From Motacilla alba alba (lineage: Eukaryota; Chordata; Aves; Passeriformes; Motacillidae), in assembly GCF_015832195.1 (NCBI RefSeq), contig NC_052018.1, forward strand, positions 29,850,115 through 29,914,114: a stretch of DNA of 64,000 bases, in the 5' to 3' direction. Of this stretch, positions 1-14,100 are shown piece after piece. The stretch's first letter is position 1; each line of letters begins with the position of its first letter. The notes beneath the pieces are model-generated. The model made no database searches. It had not been told where the DNA came from and was given only the letters and a program-made list of their open reading frames with translations. The position numbers and the translations under genes were made by a program.

Positions 1-3000
1 GAACTTTTGTCCTCTATTTTTATCACATACAATATTTGTCTTGACTTATGTGGAGTGCAGGCTGTCTCAGGAAAGGAATGTGCTTTATCTGCTTGCAAGA
101 AATGGCTGTGGAAATGTATGGCACCATATAAATGCTTTGTAATACTAATAACACAAAATGTGTGTGAAGTTTGTGTGGTTTATGGTTAATAGATTTCATG
201 GTGACTAAGTTCTCTCTATCACTTGAGATGACAAACACCATTCTTAATGCTCTCAAAGCATCTCAAACCCCTCCTTCAGTTTCTTGTATTTTCATAGGAA
301 GATAAAACAATGCATCTTTTTCATTTTTATTTTTTTTAATGTGGGAGGCCTTGGAGGAGGACAAAGTGTTGCATCTGAGCTGAATGTATCAGCAGAAATC
401 ACCCAATAGCATTTTTAAGTATTAGTGATGAGAAAGATAGAAATCACAAGACAAAAAGCCTGAGGTCATGTTTTATTTATACCACTATAAATCAGGAATC
501 AATTTTCTAGTGAAAAATTGTCCAGCACAAAGTGTTATCAGATTTAGGCCCATAAAGACCTGAACTGTAGGCAAAGCTTGCAAAGGGCAATGAGGAAGAA
601 CAGGGAATTGTAGAAGAAAGAAAAGAGATATAAAATATCTATTGCAATAAAGATGGCTGGAAATAAGACCAATGAATTGGACCTGTATCTGTTGCAGGAG
701 GGATATTGTATCTTTGGAATTCCCAAAGCATAATACAGCCCAGAAAGTTACGGACTTAAAAGCAGAATTTACAGAAAGGATGGGCCAGGTGATGTGGAAG
801 TGCCATTTAGCCAAAGAATAATCTTATGTTTGATGAAAGAATATTAGAGCTTTACATGCCACAGAAGACACTGACCAAAGTTGTGATAAGAAGGAGGGAC
901 ACATTTAATTTAGTTTCCATTGATTCTTAATAGAAACTTGCGTGATATTATTGCACCTCCACAAGTTTTAGCAAATCACTGCCACAGGCTGTTTTTCAGT
1001 AATTTTTCTGCATAATAATTTCTGTATAATGCAGCAGTAATTTAAATAATTTCTCTGCTTCCTGAAGTATCCTTACTCTTGTATACTTTTCATAATTAAA
1101 AGACAGGCCCGTGTCAATAGATAGATGTCCTTTATAATACAGTTTAGTATTACTTAGATACCCCTGCACAAAGCTGAAAACATAAAGGCAGTAACGTGGA
1201 ACATTTCTTTCAGAATATATCTTCTCTATGCCTCGATATCAAGAGCTTATTTTTCTAGTACTTTTTGCCAGAATTAATCAACCAGATGTTTAAAAATATG
1301 ATGTTTAAATTTTATGTTATACACTTCCCAATGATTAGCTGTTGGTATATACCTAGCTTTGCTAGTAATTCTCCAAAAGCTCTGACTGACAGCACTAGAA
1401 ATGTCAATTGCATACTTAAAATCACATTTATTGTAGCTAGAGAGTACAAAAATTTGCCTCTTAATCTATTCCATACCTGTTCAGGTATGTGTTTCCCTGT
1501 TAAGGTGCAGTTTCACTGTTAAGGTGCAGTTTTCATTTTCCATCCATTGAGCCTTTGGCCACTTCTTGGAGTCAGCAAACAACAAAGCTCACATGAAACA
1601 CTAAACTGAGACAGTAATCTAATTCTTCAACAGACAGTAGTGATCTTTGCTACTGGCATTCTCAGAATCAGTGACTCTCTGGCAGGAGGCACTAAGCTCA
1701 AAATACAGTCTTATTACCAGTCCCCTGAGCCAGACACTCCACTAACAATTTTTATTAATTTATGTCTGCATTATGCTACTACTGCTAATTATAGGGTCTA
1801 CAAATTGTGGTTTTACTATCACTTTGCCCCCTTTACTACCTGCAATTTTCAGCCTTTCCATAACTCTTCCTGACTCCTATTCTAAACTGGCTTTAACACA
1901 AGACCCTTTTCACATACAGGCTCACATTTTCCAGTTGTATAGGCAAAACTTCCTGGGCATTTTTCTGGTGTCAGATTTATTTGCCTGTAGCAGCTGATAC
2001 ATCAGAAATCCAGAGGAAGATTTACATGGACACTTACCCTTGCATGCTTCCAATTAGTGTTTACAAACTGGGATTTTGCAGGGCTAATTAGATAAGGAGT
2101 AAGACATACAGACACTTCAAACCAAGGATAAGATTCAAATTTCATGAATCATCTGTGACTTCTTTTGGACCATGACTTTGAGAGATTGTCATCCAAACTG
2201 ATGCTTAGGAGTAAACAGAGAGTGTACCTCCAAGCAGCCAAATCTCTACCTCTAATAATTGAATAGATACTCTCTCTAAATATGTACCCTGTAGATAGAC
2301 ACACACCACAGCTCAACTAAATCAAGGGAAAGTAGAAAGCTGACGGGCCATCAGAAAACAAAACATCAGTCTCCCCAGGGGTGTATTTGTAATAAACCTT
2401 TACCTCAGGTGCTCCTGTCTATTGGGAAAGCAAATGGAGAATTCTGTTCATTCACTGCCAGCACAGAGGGAAACTTATCTTAATCTCTGGAAAGGTGTTT
2501 TTATATACCAGTCTAATCCATTGTTGTCTCCCTGCTCCTACAGTGCAGCTTGTATCAATACATCATGCAGATTTTTTTTCCTCCTACAGCTCTGAAAGCA
2601 AGCGTCTGTGCACACTGCATGTTGATCTGAGGGGAATGACTGTTCCAGGAGGTCAGGACATTTTAAAATGTTTTTGACTTACTCTCATTCAGAGAAGTGG
2701 CAAAATGTCTTTGGTCCCTGGGGAATTAAGGTAAAGCCCAGCACTTCTGGCAAAGAAGTTAATGATATAGAAATTAAATGCATTATAAACTGTAAATTTT
2801 CCTCCAGTGATAATTTTCTTACATATGTTTTACATGAACAGAAATGGTCCACTGTCCTCATCCAAATTGTACAGACAGGTGTCAGTACATGTAACAGCCT
2901 CAACCCAAAGGGAGTGAATTATCACAGGGTAATGGAAGGAGTGTGAATGGGGTTTTTTTTTAGCATAATTGCTACAATCAGATTTCCCCTAGCCCTGAGC

Positions 3001-6000
3001 AGCTTGCATACATACACACATTTCAACTTACATCACCCCTGGGTTCTGTCTAGGATCCTCTGTTTGTGCTTTCTCCATGGTTTTGGCTGCTCCCTGGCAG
3101 AGCCCCTGCCTGCTCTTTGGGGCCCTAGGGACCCCACACTTCTCTGCTGCTCTGGTGCTGCTGTGCAAAGTCTCTCTGTTGAGGAACCAGGCTCTCTGGT
3201 GCACCGCCCTAATTCTTATCATTCTGCCACAGCACAGTGCTATCAAAGCAGGGATTTTCTGTGCCTAGCAAAGAAGGCACAAACTGTGGTCATTAGCTCT
3301 ATCAATACACCAAAGCAAGCAAAATAGTGCAGAACCACAAAGAGTGTTTGTTTTTCTGTATCAGAGCATTATGATAAAATATGCATCCTCAGTTATTAGA
3401 TAGCTCATGAATAAATATGTTATTATGCTAGGCATCACACGCTTGCTCTGTTAAATGTAGTCTTCAAGTTATTGTTCTTAAGACCACGAGTTTCAAGTTA
3501 TGCGATGGTTTTATGCAGAATCAGCTTAGAGGGAGAGGGAATTGCATGAGCAGCAAAAAAGTTTGCTCTCTGCTGGAGGTACTGATTTGCATCTGTCCCT
3601 AAAGCAAAGCTGACCTCTGGGAAATAGGAATTTTCTTTTTGGTACAACTCCTGCAAGAAGAATTGCCTTGCATGCCTTCTGGCTTCTTCTCAAGATCACG
3701 AATTTGTGTAAATAAAGCGAATCAAACTATATCCACAGTGCAGTTTGCATTGTAATGTAGAGATACTTCAGTAAGCCTTAAAAAAACTAGCTCAGCTCCT
3801 GAAAGCTGTCTGCTGCAGTTTAATCTGGTTGTCAGCTCTGTAGAGGTCTGCTGTGTGTAACAAACAGACCTGGCCTGGAGCTGAAATGCAGATTAAGCCA
3901 GGACAAGAAGGAATGCTTCCAGGATTTGGGGTAGCATCATGGGGCTTATCCTTGAAGAAAACTGCACCCCTGACATCATCACTCCTTAGAGGCTGCCTGC
4001 GCTGTGATTCTGTTCTGAAGCAAAGGCACAGTGCCTCAGCACAAGACCTGAGACTTAGGGAGATATAGCTGCATGTTAAGGTTCAGCTCTGTTAATTGTG
4101 CCTTCCTTCTTTCAGGCTGAGGAGCACTGGCACATCAAAACAAGAGGAGGCAAAGAGTATGTAAATAAAGTAGGACAAACTGGTTAACACAGAGAGAAGG
4201 AATTTATGTGCAATCAAGACAACAACAAAAATAAAAAAGACAGGTGAAGCAGAGTGCCTTTGATCAGGGTTCACATTTCCCTGTTTTTTAACATATGATA
4301 TTTTGGCTTCTCCCATGCTTTTGGAAAAACTGCAAAATTATTGTTATCATCTTTTGTGAAGTCCTGCTTAAAAATTCTCCTTTTCCTCTGCATGGTATCA
4401 GGGCAGCAATCGGTATTGCTATTTTCTTGGATTGAATTATATGTTTGCTGTCTGTACTAGCCTGAGGAGGCTTTGTGAGTTATTTGCAACAAAATGTGTA
4501 ATTTCATACCTCTTAATTCTTTCCCTTTGGGGCTGGAAAAAGGTAACAACCATTTCTCCACAATATGATCAGCAACCTCACAGGTGATGGGGAGACTTCT
4601 GTTCCCTGTGATCCCTAGTTCCCACAGTGATTCCTTCTGAGGAAGAGATGGGGTTTTCTGGGATTCTAAGCCATACCCACATTTTTCTTTTGTGTTTTAT
4701 TTCTTCAGGTTCCTTGGGGCTCTGGCATTGGTTTCCAACTGGCATGTATCCTTGTTTTCAATTTTCTGTTGACCGAAACACAAGAGAGGACAACTTGTGC
4801 TTCCCTGCTGCTGCTCAGAAGTATAGCCATAAGTATAGGCACTGAATTCTGACTGTGCTCTGCTCCCTGAGGCTGCTCCATGGGAAAGGCTCTGTGCCCA
4901 GCCTCAATGAGTGGCAGTTTTGTTTCTCAATTTGCCTTGAATCAGGGCATAACAGAGATTTCTTGTTATTTCTAAAAATTGCTATTATTTTGGTTTTTGT
5001 TTTGTCTCTAACCTGTGGCCCAATCAGCTAGTACTGGCTAGCAGAGCCCTAGCAGAAACAGAGGGAAGCAGCTCTTGGAAAACTGGGTTATATTTTTCCA
5101 AAAGCTCTACTAAATGTACTTCACACAAAGGACTTGATTTTTTTCCCCCCAGTGTTACCAGTCCAGGATTTCATACATGCCTTGGCCTCTTGTCTTTGGC
5201 ACATACAATAAACTTAAGCAACTCCTTCTACATTGCCGTCCATCTAAGACTGATATAAAAGATGGAAATATAAAAACGTTCACATTTTCCTCAAAAAGTT
5301 ATAACGCCTTAACCTTTGCCATTTAGTTGCCTTCCCCAAATTCTGTCTCCTTTACAAGGTTTCTTTTTACATTGATAAAAAGTCTGGGAATATGCCACCC
5401 CAGACACCTGCTAAAAGACTTAGTCACCCTCTATATTCTCATCCTACAACAGCTCCGGCAATCTTTTGGCTGGGCCCAGACAGGTTTGGGGATTTTTTTT
5501 AAGAAATCAGATTGACTTGAACATCGTTTGGCTCAAGTGTTGGCTCCACCGCATTTCTGTCGAGCATTTTACAACCATGTCTGTCTTTCCCAAATCCTCC
5601 CTAATCTCTATCCCATTTGTGAAAGAATTTTCCTACCCCAGCAAGTCAGAGCAGCCATCAGCCAGTCTACCCTCCTGCCTCCAGCAGCACATTTTGCCAA
5701 AGTGCTCAGGGATGCTGCATCGTATTTTTAAACTGTGTGTGTTGGAGGGCCCCTCACTATGCATATTTCAGTAACACGAAGAATATCTTAACATAGATGA
5801 ATGCATAAAAGTGCAATTTCTCCAGAGTCTGGCTGCCCTCTTCCCCTCACCCTGTCGGTGTTCATACTCCTTTTAAAGCCCTAGGCATTCAGCCATACAG
5901 GGATACAAAAAGATACAACCTGTACCTGTCAGCCCTGGAGCTATTTTTGTGGCCCTTTGTTTTCATGCCTCTAGGAAAGCATCACTGAACACCTCCAAGG

Positions 6001-7003
6001 GGTGGTGGTGCTGTCAGACATGCTCCGTTCAGCGCTCTCCTCCTGTCACTTCCTATTGAACCTCTGACCCCAGCTGATACACCTGGGCTTTATTATTCTC
6101 CAATTCAATGAGATCTCACTGTTTTTAGGCTAGACATTAGCTCATCCTTCCATGGTAATTCAGTGAGGATGATGAAATACAGCAATTGTGAAGAGAAAAG
6201 GCAGCAGGGAGGTGTGTCCCTTCCCCTTGGCGTGTCCTGCCAGCTTCTAGCAGCTGGCAGCTTAGCGGCATTCTGGGCTGGAGTTTGTGTCTGAATTATA
6301 ATGTCTAATAGGCAGCAATAGGCAAAACCCCCGTCTGTTCTGCAGAGCAAGGCTGGCTCCTATCACTGCTGGGGCGTGGCTTCAGGGTGAAGAAGAGCTG
6401 AGCCCGCCCCTGGAGGTGTCATTTTGTTTCTCTCTCCTCCTCCAAGAGGTTGCAGGGGAGCAGCATCTACAGACCCTGCCCTCTCTCATCACTGCCTGTG
6501 CCTCCCTGGTTCTCAGAGAACACAGCTCTGAAAACAGCAAACACTCTTGGTTGGCAAATGTGTCTGTCCACCATCTTGTCTTTGTTCTGGTGGCTGTGAA
6601 GAACTTAGTTGAGGTAGTAAACCCTTTTTTGTGGGTAAGCACCTTCTCTTTTTGTATACCTATGTTATAAATTTGCTGCTGGCATGGTGCATTCTTATTC
6701 CATTGCTGCTGGCTTTCAGTAATTGTTATCTCAGCCCAAGGCCTCTGCCTTTGTTCTTCTCTGACAGGAATGGGAGGAGGATAGGGGAGTGGCATATTTG
6801 GGCCTCTATTTGGTTGATGTTCAACTACTTCACCATTCAGTCCTTTTTTAAACAAATTTATATTTTTGGCTTCTAAAATAGGCCGTAGTGTTTAGTTCCA
6901 CAGTTATGTTGTGCGGCTTGTGAAAAAAAAAAATCTTCTGATTTCATTAGTGCAGCTGCATGAGTATTGTGATGGTGCTCTCTTATTGAGTGTGGTAATG
7001 GAT
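1..7003. other. Unique non-coding DNA, no gene recognised
   Basis: About 7 kb of AT-rich sequence without a recognisable exon, repeat family or RNA gene. Reading frames here are at most about 157 codons (6382-6855, minus) and overlap frames on the other strand. They show no domain or motif I recognise. I saw no CR1 tail, LTR terminus or long tandem repeat. Confidence 0.6.
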
Positions 7004-7073
7004 ACAGCACACTTTAACCAAGAGTCAGCCAGCAGGTCACAGCACACTTTAACCAAGAGTCAGCCAGCAGGTC
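7004..7073. repeat. Exact 35-bp tandem duplication
   Basis: Two identical adjacent 35-bp units, 7004-7038 and 7039-7073, each beginning ACAGCACACTTTAACC and ending AGCAGGTC. The second unit runs directly into CR1 sequence and the unit itself resembles CR1, so the duplication lies at the 5' edge of that element. The absence of mismatches suggests the event is young compared with the diverged CR1 around it. Confidence 0.9.
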
Positions 7074-7576
7074 CAGGGAGCTGATCCTTCACCTCTGCTC
7101 AGAACTGGTGATGCTACACCTGGAATGCAGTGCCCAGTTCTGGGCTCCACACTAGAAGGGAGACATGGCCAAACTGAAAAGAGTTGAATGACGTGTAATT
7201 AAGATGTTTAAGGAGGTGGAGCATCTGTGACATAAAGAAGAGATGTGAGAACTGGGGCTGTACAACCTGGAGAAAGCTCAGGGGAAGCTCATCAAACCTT
7301 ATGGCATGGTACAGAAGACAGAGACAGAGTCTGTTGGAGAGTTCTTGGTAACAAGTCAGGAGGCAATGGTTATAAGCTGGAACATGAGATGTTCCTCATG
7401 AGGGTGGTCAGACACTGGACCATGTTGCACAGCAAAGTTGGGGAGTCTCTATCCTTGGAGGTTTCAGCTCTTAGCTGGGAAACTCCCTGAACAGCATTGT
7501 CTATCTGGACCTGCTTTGATGAAGGACTTGGACTTGACCTTTAGAAATCCCTTCCAAACTATTCAGATTCTATGAA
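7004..7576 (+). mobile_element. CR1 LINE fragment, 3' end, sense
   Basis: This is the 3' portion of a 5'-truncated CR1 retrotransposon: the last part of the ORF2 region plus the 3' UTR. It shows CR1-typical phrases such as CCCAGTTCTGGGCTCC near 7133, a block like 'gtcagacactggaccatgttgc' near 7406, and the terminal block CCCTTCCAAACTATTC followed by ATTCTATGAATGA. That tail matches the (ATTCTATGA) octamer-type terminus of CR1. No frame stays open for long, so it is a dead copy. A 35-bp tandem duplication occupies its 5' edge. Assignment is by recalled CR1 consensus. Confidence 0.88.
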
Positions 7577-7719
7577 TGATAATTTTCTTCTTAAGTCCTC
7601 AACTATGTTCATGATTCCAGGAGTTCTTGGTTGTTTAACTGCTCCTCTTGTGGAAGTCACTTGGTACCTTCCTCTCCATTTTTGTATCATTTCTAGTTCT
7701 CCTTCTCCAAGATGGATGA
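7577..7719. other. Unassigned spacer between CR1 and LTR
   Basis: About 140 bp between the CR1 tail and the first base of similarity to the LTR copy at 58.4 kb. It does not match the 5' part of that LTR, so either the LTR is 5'-deleted here or this is older flanking DNA. Confidence 0.5.
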
Positions 7720-8148
7720 TGTGCACTGAGTGGGCCTTGCATTGCATGGAATGGTTTGTGTTGTATCGTGTGGTTTGTTATTCCCTTCTCCCATCGCGTG
7801 GTCTCTCCCTCATCCACCCCTCTGCCCTGTACCCCCTGGTGGTCTGTCCTCTGGTTGCCCCTCTCCTCGCCCCTCCTCAGTGGTGTCCCGTTGGCTGCGG
7901 TCCTCTTCCCCCTGCCCCCATTCCCTCGGGAAAAAAAGTCCCCCACAAGAAGAGAACACTCTCTTTTCTACCTGGGGGGTCACCAGAGTCTGAGGTGATC
8001 CCTCTCAAGTCAATAAACAGAGGATCCTCGTCCCCACGTGGAGAAGAGCGCTTCTCATCTTTTACTTTGGTCCATGTAAGTCCGTGTGGGCTGGGGTCCG
8101 TAGCCAGCCAGAGTGGACCCTCAACAGCCCGAGAGACACGGCTTTACA
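7720..8148 (+). mobile_element. ERV LTR fragment (485-bp LTR family), 5'-incomplete, TATA lost
   Basis: Closely similar along its whole length to the LTR at 58428-58912, from the shared block CTGAGTGGGCCTTGCATTGCA to the terminal CA at 8148. It lacks about the first 60 bp of the other copy. Order: U3 rich in C and T, a position where the other copy has TATAAAA but this one reads GGGAAAAAAAG (about 7929-7939), then AATAAA at 8012-8017, then the R/U5 part. No internal retroviral region follows, so this is a solo or fragmentary LTR. I found no convincing target duplication. Two long frames through it (7572-8153 and 7756-7998, plus) are readthrough of low-complexity C/T-rich DNA. Confidence 0.85.
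8012..8017 (+). promoter_or_regulatory. LTR poly(A) signal AATAAA
   Basis: Canonical AATAAA at the same relative position as in the second LTR copy. It lies between CCTCTC (8001-8006) and CAGAGG (8018-8023), an imperfect version of the stem seen in the other copy. A second stem, GAGAAG/CTTCTC (8041-8046 and 8051-8056), starts 24 bases after it. Confidence 0.7.
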
Positions 8149-11100
8149 GGTGACTGTCTTCTACTTGGTCTCCCTCCCTCCCCATTCTATTTCTTTTTAC
8201 CTCTCTGCCTCACATTTATTGTTAAAAAAATCCCTATTTTTAACTTTGGCAACTGGTCTCTTTTTCACGTTAATTCAGGCAGAGGCATTTCTCACTAATT
8301 GGATGCTAACAACACTGGCAGTCATCAAGGGCTGAGTTACGCTGGTTGTTTCACTTGTTTCACCACTCAGAGGAACCATGATGTGTTCCCTGTCCTGTGA
8401 AGTCATTTTACTTGACATGGTCTTAAATGCCCTATGAGCTCCCCATGCATCTTACTGTGTTTCCTTCTTTCCCATATATGTTATATGTAGGACACCAAGG
8501 GCAGAATGTAACTCAAGCTGCGACATCAAAGTGCAGATGCCTGCATGAATGCGTTCCCAGGCACAGTAAATAGTCTGAGTTCCCAGAGGGACATTGAAGG
8601 ACTCAGTACAGTGGGTTGCTCATGAGTGCTAAATGCCATTTGGGAACTCCTGTCACAGCCCACAAAGTGCATCCAGAAGCTGCTCCTCTGGTGTGAGGCA
8701 TCACCGAAACTTGTGTTATTTTGAAAAGCCTTATGCAGATGGACCAGATGCCCTGAGGCATTTCAGATATTACTCAGTACTTGTGTGTTGCTTACTATCT
8801 CTAGCTTTCTGGCTACATTGACTACTTTTACTAGTGGCTTGTTCAGTTTTTCCACAGACAGGCACCAAGGGATGCTGGAGACTCATTGGCTTTGACTGGC
8901 AGTCCCGTGAGGATGCCTAGTGAGAAAATGCCACTGTCCTGTTGCATGAAGCATAGACAAATACCTTCCATTTCTTTCAGCTGTTCAAGAGTTATAGCTG
9001 GAGGGAAATTTTTGTGCACATACTGATTTAAATCCTTCTGTTGCATTGATATGCATCGATGAAGAATTATGTCATTTTACATATATTCAGCATTATATTT
9101 CTGATTCTTTAGCTCTGAGGTCTCCGGAGTAATGAAACCATCCTCTTTTCTTACTTTTGCCTTACATAAGAATAATGTCCTTAAAGGTGGGAATCACATG
9201 GCAGATGTTCCTTCCAGGTTTGCCCTGTACTCTGCTAGCAGATCCCTTCTTCCTTAGAATACATTCCCACATCTCTTTGTGTCTCTGGTTCCTGGCTTCT
9301 CAAATGAGGGCATGCTTTTAAAAGACCCAGGGACAGACATGTTTCCATCAGAGGAATGCAGACATTTCCCTTGTGTGTAAGCTTTTTTCTAAATGTTTTT
9401 TCACCTGAGGCTTCCATCCCACTTCAGAGATGCTTGACTTCTCAACCTCCATCCTGAACTTTAGCCATTTGCCTTCTATTCCCTGCATTTCTTTTAACAT
9501 CAGTATCACTACTTTTAGCACCATGTTGGTTTTACTCAGTTAAAAAAGAATTAAAACTCCATTTGCTTTCAGACTTCAGACTCCATCTCCCTGCATTGTG
9601 TCCATTGTAAAAAGGTTTTCAGTGAAATTGATGGTGGGGTTTTTTCCATGTAGTCTGTGCACCCTTATAGAGGCTTTCTATAAACTCTCACTGAACAATT
9701 TACTCTGCCATAATTCTTGTGCTACTTTCCAAAGGTCAGACCTTGTCATAGCTTGTGGCATTGGCCAAAGGACATCCAGATTTCTGAAAGTTCCAGCTTC
9801 AAGATTTGCTTCCTTTTTATCAAGGATAAAAAGGTATGTGGCTCTTGGCTATCAAAGAGGTAGCACATTTTGGAGGCTCTATACCAGACTGGACTTTAAT
9901 TTTACTTGGAAAAACATAACCTTATTCTGTTGAGGATTAATCCTGTGTCTTGCTGGAATTATGCTTGAAATAATTTGCTCCAGTTTCCTATCCTCATGTC
10001 TCTGCTCAGGAATATAAATTGCTAACATTATAAGATGTGATACACAATCACAAATCTGACACAAAGTCTGTTTTGTACTCTGGAAGCAAATCTGACACTT
10101 CATTTCACCACTGTTTCTCTTTTTTTGAATGCAGTAACATGATTTCATTATCAGTCTGAGTTAATTGCAAGCTATTAAAACCAGAAAATGCTTCAGAAAC
10201 AGCAAAAGTCACAACTGTAGAATTTTAGTCTCTTAGAATCTGTAGTCTTTTTCTGCATCAGACACCAAAGTCAAACCTTCTCCAGTTGTTTTCCACATTT
10301 CTAGAGAATTTCACCTTTTTTTTTCTTTTTTTTTTTTTCTTTTTGTAATCTGTTCCATTCTTCTTCTGGGAAATTTTCTCAGATAATTTTGGTTTTGTAC
10401 ACACACTGTATGCATTTTGCTTTAAGCTGCAGAAGATAGCAGAACAGTTTCATTTGGTATTTAAGCTTTGTCCGATCATGACTTCAGCTCATGAGCTCAT
10501 GAACCTCTGCCTAACGAAGGGCCTGGCCCTTGCCAGCATCTGCTGAGGTGTGGTTCCACACAGCCTTCCTCCCTGCTGCTCCTAGAAGGCGGGTAATAAC
10601 AGATTAATACAACCATGGATGTTTAGGAGACCACAGGAGACAATTTATAGACTTTAATATGTTTCCTCTAGGGTTACAGATCATCACACATCTGCTTTGT
10701 TGCCATAAGCATTACTTCTTCTGCCTTCCCTAAATACAATGAATCTTTTCTGCTAAATGAGTCCATCAGTTTATGCCAGGAGACAAATTACTTTCTCCTA
10801 TGTCTGAGTGCTGTGGAGCCCAAAAACTGGTACAAGGGAAGAATTTAGCAGTGTATAGGGTAAAGTAAATAAGGTATGACACGAAGTCATGAGCTGCCTC
10901 CTTCACAGGATTCAGGCTGTAATGTTATTTGTAGTGGAGAACTGAAAAGGATAAGCTTTGAATTAAAAAAAAACCCCACCATGTGTCACCATTTCTTCTT
11001 CAGTTGTATGTTTTAGTGTAATGCATCCTTGTTGGTGACCAAGTCAAGGAGCAAAGACATGGCTCGCTCCCACTTTAAGCTGCAGACCTATTATTTTACT

Positions 11101-14100
11101 AGTGGGAAATAAGGCTTTTGCAGTCTATGATGGGAAGCAAAATTGCTTCATCCTCAGGAATCTAAGTATTTCATGAGCTAGCAATAGGGAGCCTATACAA
11201 AGCTATAATTTGCAATCTGAATCTAATTTCAAACTTCATCTCACCAAAAATGAAAATTAATGTACGAAGGGACTCCTTGTATCACAAGTACTCTCTTTCT
11301 GAATTCTATTACCTTCTGAGTTAGCCCATAATTTAGCTTTTTTAAACAAATTAAATTGAAATTGATGGATGCTTTAAAGTTTATAGTTTAATTTCTTTGT
11401 GTACTGTATCTTAACAAATTACAGTCAGCTTCGAATAAAACCAAGTGTACCTAATATGAAATAATCTTGTCAGGAAGCCTACTTGCTTAGGCTGTAGAGT
11501 TTTCAAATCTTCTAAGCAAAAAGGGGAACTTTTAATAGACCATATCCAAGTGTGTTGAGACCATGCAGTCCTGCAAATCTCCTGGAAATAAATGGTAGGG
11601 ACGACTAATCCCCATCCTAGACATGGTTTAAACCTTTAATTCAATGCATACATAATATATATCCTTCTGATCTGAAGAACACTGCATTGGAGAAGACAGG
11701 CTAGACACAGCTTGTCTTAACAGGAGTGACAAAAACAATTTTGAGACACCAGAAAGATGATGTTTCCCAAGTTGTTACAGGACAGGCAGCTATGCTTCCG
11801 TGCAGATGGGAGTCTTTTGAATGTCATGTTTACAAAAGACTTAAAGACTACATTGGCTTGATAGTTTCAATGAACCCACACAGAGGGGGGTTTCTGTCAC
11901 CAGCAGGAGCCTGCATGGGCTGTGCCAAGGCAGAGGCCCTCTGGTACAACAGGCCCACAGCCTGGGGTCACCTCACTGGAGACCTGGAAACAGATCCAAG
12001 CACAGGAAAGGGTTGCATGTCAACACACATGGGCGAGGAGTGAAGGCATACCTTGCAGGAAGGGCAACCCTGAACCATCTCTGATTACCAAAGGACCAGG
12101 TCTTATTAACTTGCAAATAAGAGAAAGATACACTTCAACTGTTCCAAGAGTAAGATCATTGCAAACACTAAGGAAAGTAAATAAATGATCCTAAGTAGTT
12201 TCTTGACAAGGCCTCTCATGCTTTCTGGCAGACTCTTGGGGTCTGGTGTCTAATCACATTCATGCCAGGGATGTGCACTTCTCTGTCCCTGTGAAAGCTT
12301 CCTTGAGTGTGCACCAAGTGTCAGACACCGTGGAAAGCTCTGCCCATGGGTGCTCATGGAAGATTTGGCAGCCCCCAGCAGCAAAGACCTCAGAGAGGCT
12401 GCTGGCAGTAGGCAGGGTGTGCTCCCTCCACGCTGTCATGCCCTGCTGCTAGTGGCTGTGCGGAGCTGGCCAAGGGCTGGGGGGCACTTACAGCAGCTGT
12501 GGTACCCACCAGTGCACTCCTTGGGGATGTCTGAGGTAAGCAGGGAAGGCAGAAATGCAAATAAATACTCAGAATTATGCAACAGCCCAAATTCAGTCCC
12601 TGACACACACATATTCCCTAACTTTGAGGACCTGGCATTGAAACCTTATCATCGAGTGTCATTTCTTACCTGCACCAAAGACAATGCTGCTTCCATGTCT
12701 TACATTTCCACAGGAATTTCAGTGAGCACAGACTTCGTCAGGTTTGTTTTAGCTTGCTGTTTCTTAGGTGCTTTCACTTTTCAGGTGAAACTTTCACTTT
12801 TCAGGAAAAACAGTCTGTCTAACATGGATTAATGAGTCTATGTCTCTGGAGGAGGAATAATCACATGAAGCCCAAGTTATTGTTTTAGTATTGCTTCCAG
12901 GGGTCAGATGTTACTTTTTTCTGACTTGCATTACCAATTGCTTCATTTTAACTTGTAAGGACTGAAGAGTTCACATTCTCACTCTTCATGCATTCCCACA
13001 ACTGAGCTCTCAGACCTTTGCCAGCAGAGTAACAACATGATCCAGTATAAACCAGGATAGACAAATGCAAATTATATATAAAAGTTATGGTATGTACTTA
13101 TTCTTATGGTAAAGAAACTGATCATTGAGGAGTAAATCAAACTGACCTAAGTAATTTTCCAGAATCCTTTAACATTGGACTGGACAGCATGTGATGTTCT
13201 TAAATACAGAGAAGAAGCCATGTGAGCAGATAACAGGAATTTATATGAAAAAAAATTCTCTTGGAAGCCCAGTTTGCATGTCATCTATTGGGGCCTTCAG
13301 ATGCCATTTATTTAGGGTGATCCTAAGCAGAGCAGATCTACTACTTTGAACATTACATTTTTATGTGAATGTGTAGATAACTCTATAGTAGATTGGCCTT
13401 GTCTGCTTTTATGAGCAACATTTTTATTGTGCCATTAACAAATATTTTTTGGAAGCAAAGGAAAGAATCCAGAAAACATACCTGCTGCACTTTCTTATTT
13501 ATGCCCTTGTATTAATGCTAAATAATGCATGTTATTTGGCAATGGAAAGTTATTCTTGTGCTTATTGACATTAGTCTTGCTATTTCTGCGAACAGTTGGG
13601 TTTCTCATACATATTCATGGCCTTGCTTTCCTTGACACAGACCCAGGTAAGCAATCATCATTCAGTATTTCATTGTGAAATGGCAATAAATAGTCTTGCA
13701 GCACCCACTGTCTTCGCAGCCTCTGGCTCAGTCATTTAAACACTGCCGTTTTAAACATTGTTTCCCAGAGGCATAAAGTCTAGCCAAAGCAGGTCCAGGA
13801 GCAGAAGTTCAGCTCTGAAGCTGGGGGTGGAATGGTACAGGTCACTCGGAGCCCATCCATACATGTTCCTTCCTTCCCCTGGGGGGCAGCAGAATATTGC
13901 TGTTAAGGGCAGTTCACTTGATGCTAAACCCTTGGGATTAACAAGCACAGCTTCCTCAGCTATGCTGAATTTTCCTGCCATGTACTCCTGCCATCCTGGA
14001 AATAATCTGTCGTGCTACTGGATGGCAAGAACATTACTAGGGCTGGAGGGTTGGTTAAAATAAGTTCCTTTGATGGAAAGCATTAAGTGAGACAAATTTA

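Noticed and set aside
6382..6855. 157-codon minus-strand frame
   Set aside because: Plus-strand frames of 84 and 81 codons overlap it and none has a recognisable motif.
7572..8153. 193-codon plus-strand frame
   Set aside because: It crosses from spacer DNA into the LTR, and a similar frame (58501-58941) appears in the second LTR copy. It follows C/T-rich U3 sequence, not a retroviral protein.
12350..12832. 160-codon plus-strand frame in a GC-richer patch
   Set aside because: No domain, no splice context and no codon pattern that stands out from the overlapping frames. It is not distinguishable from chance.
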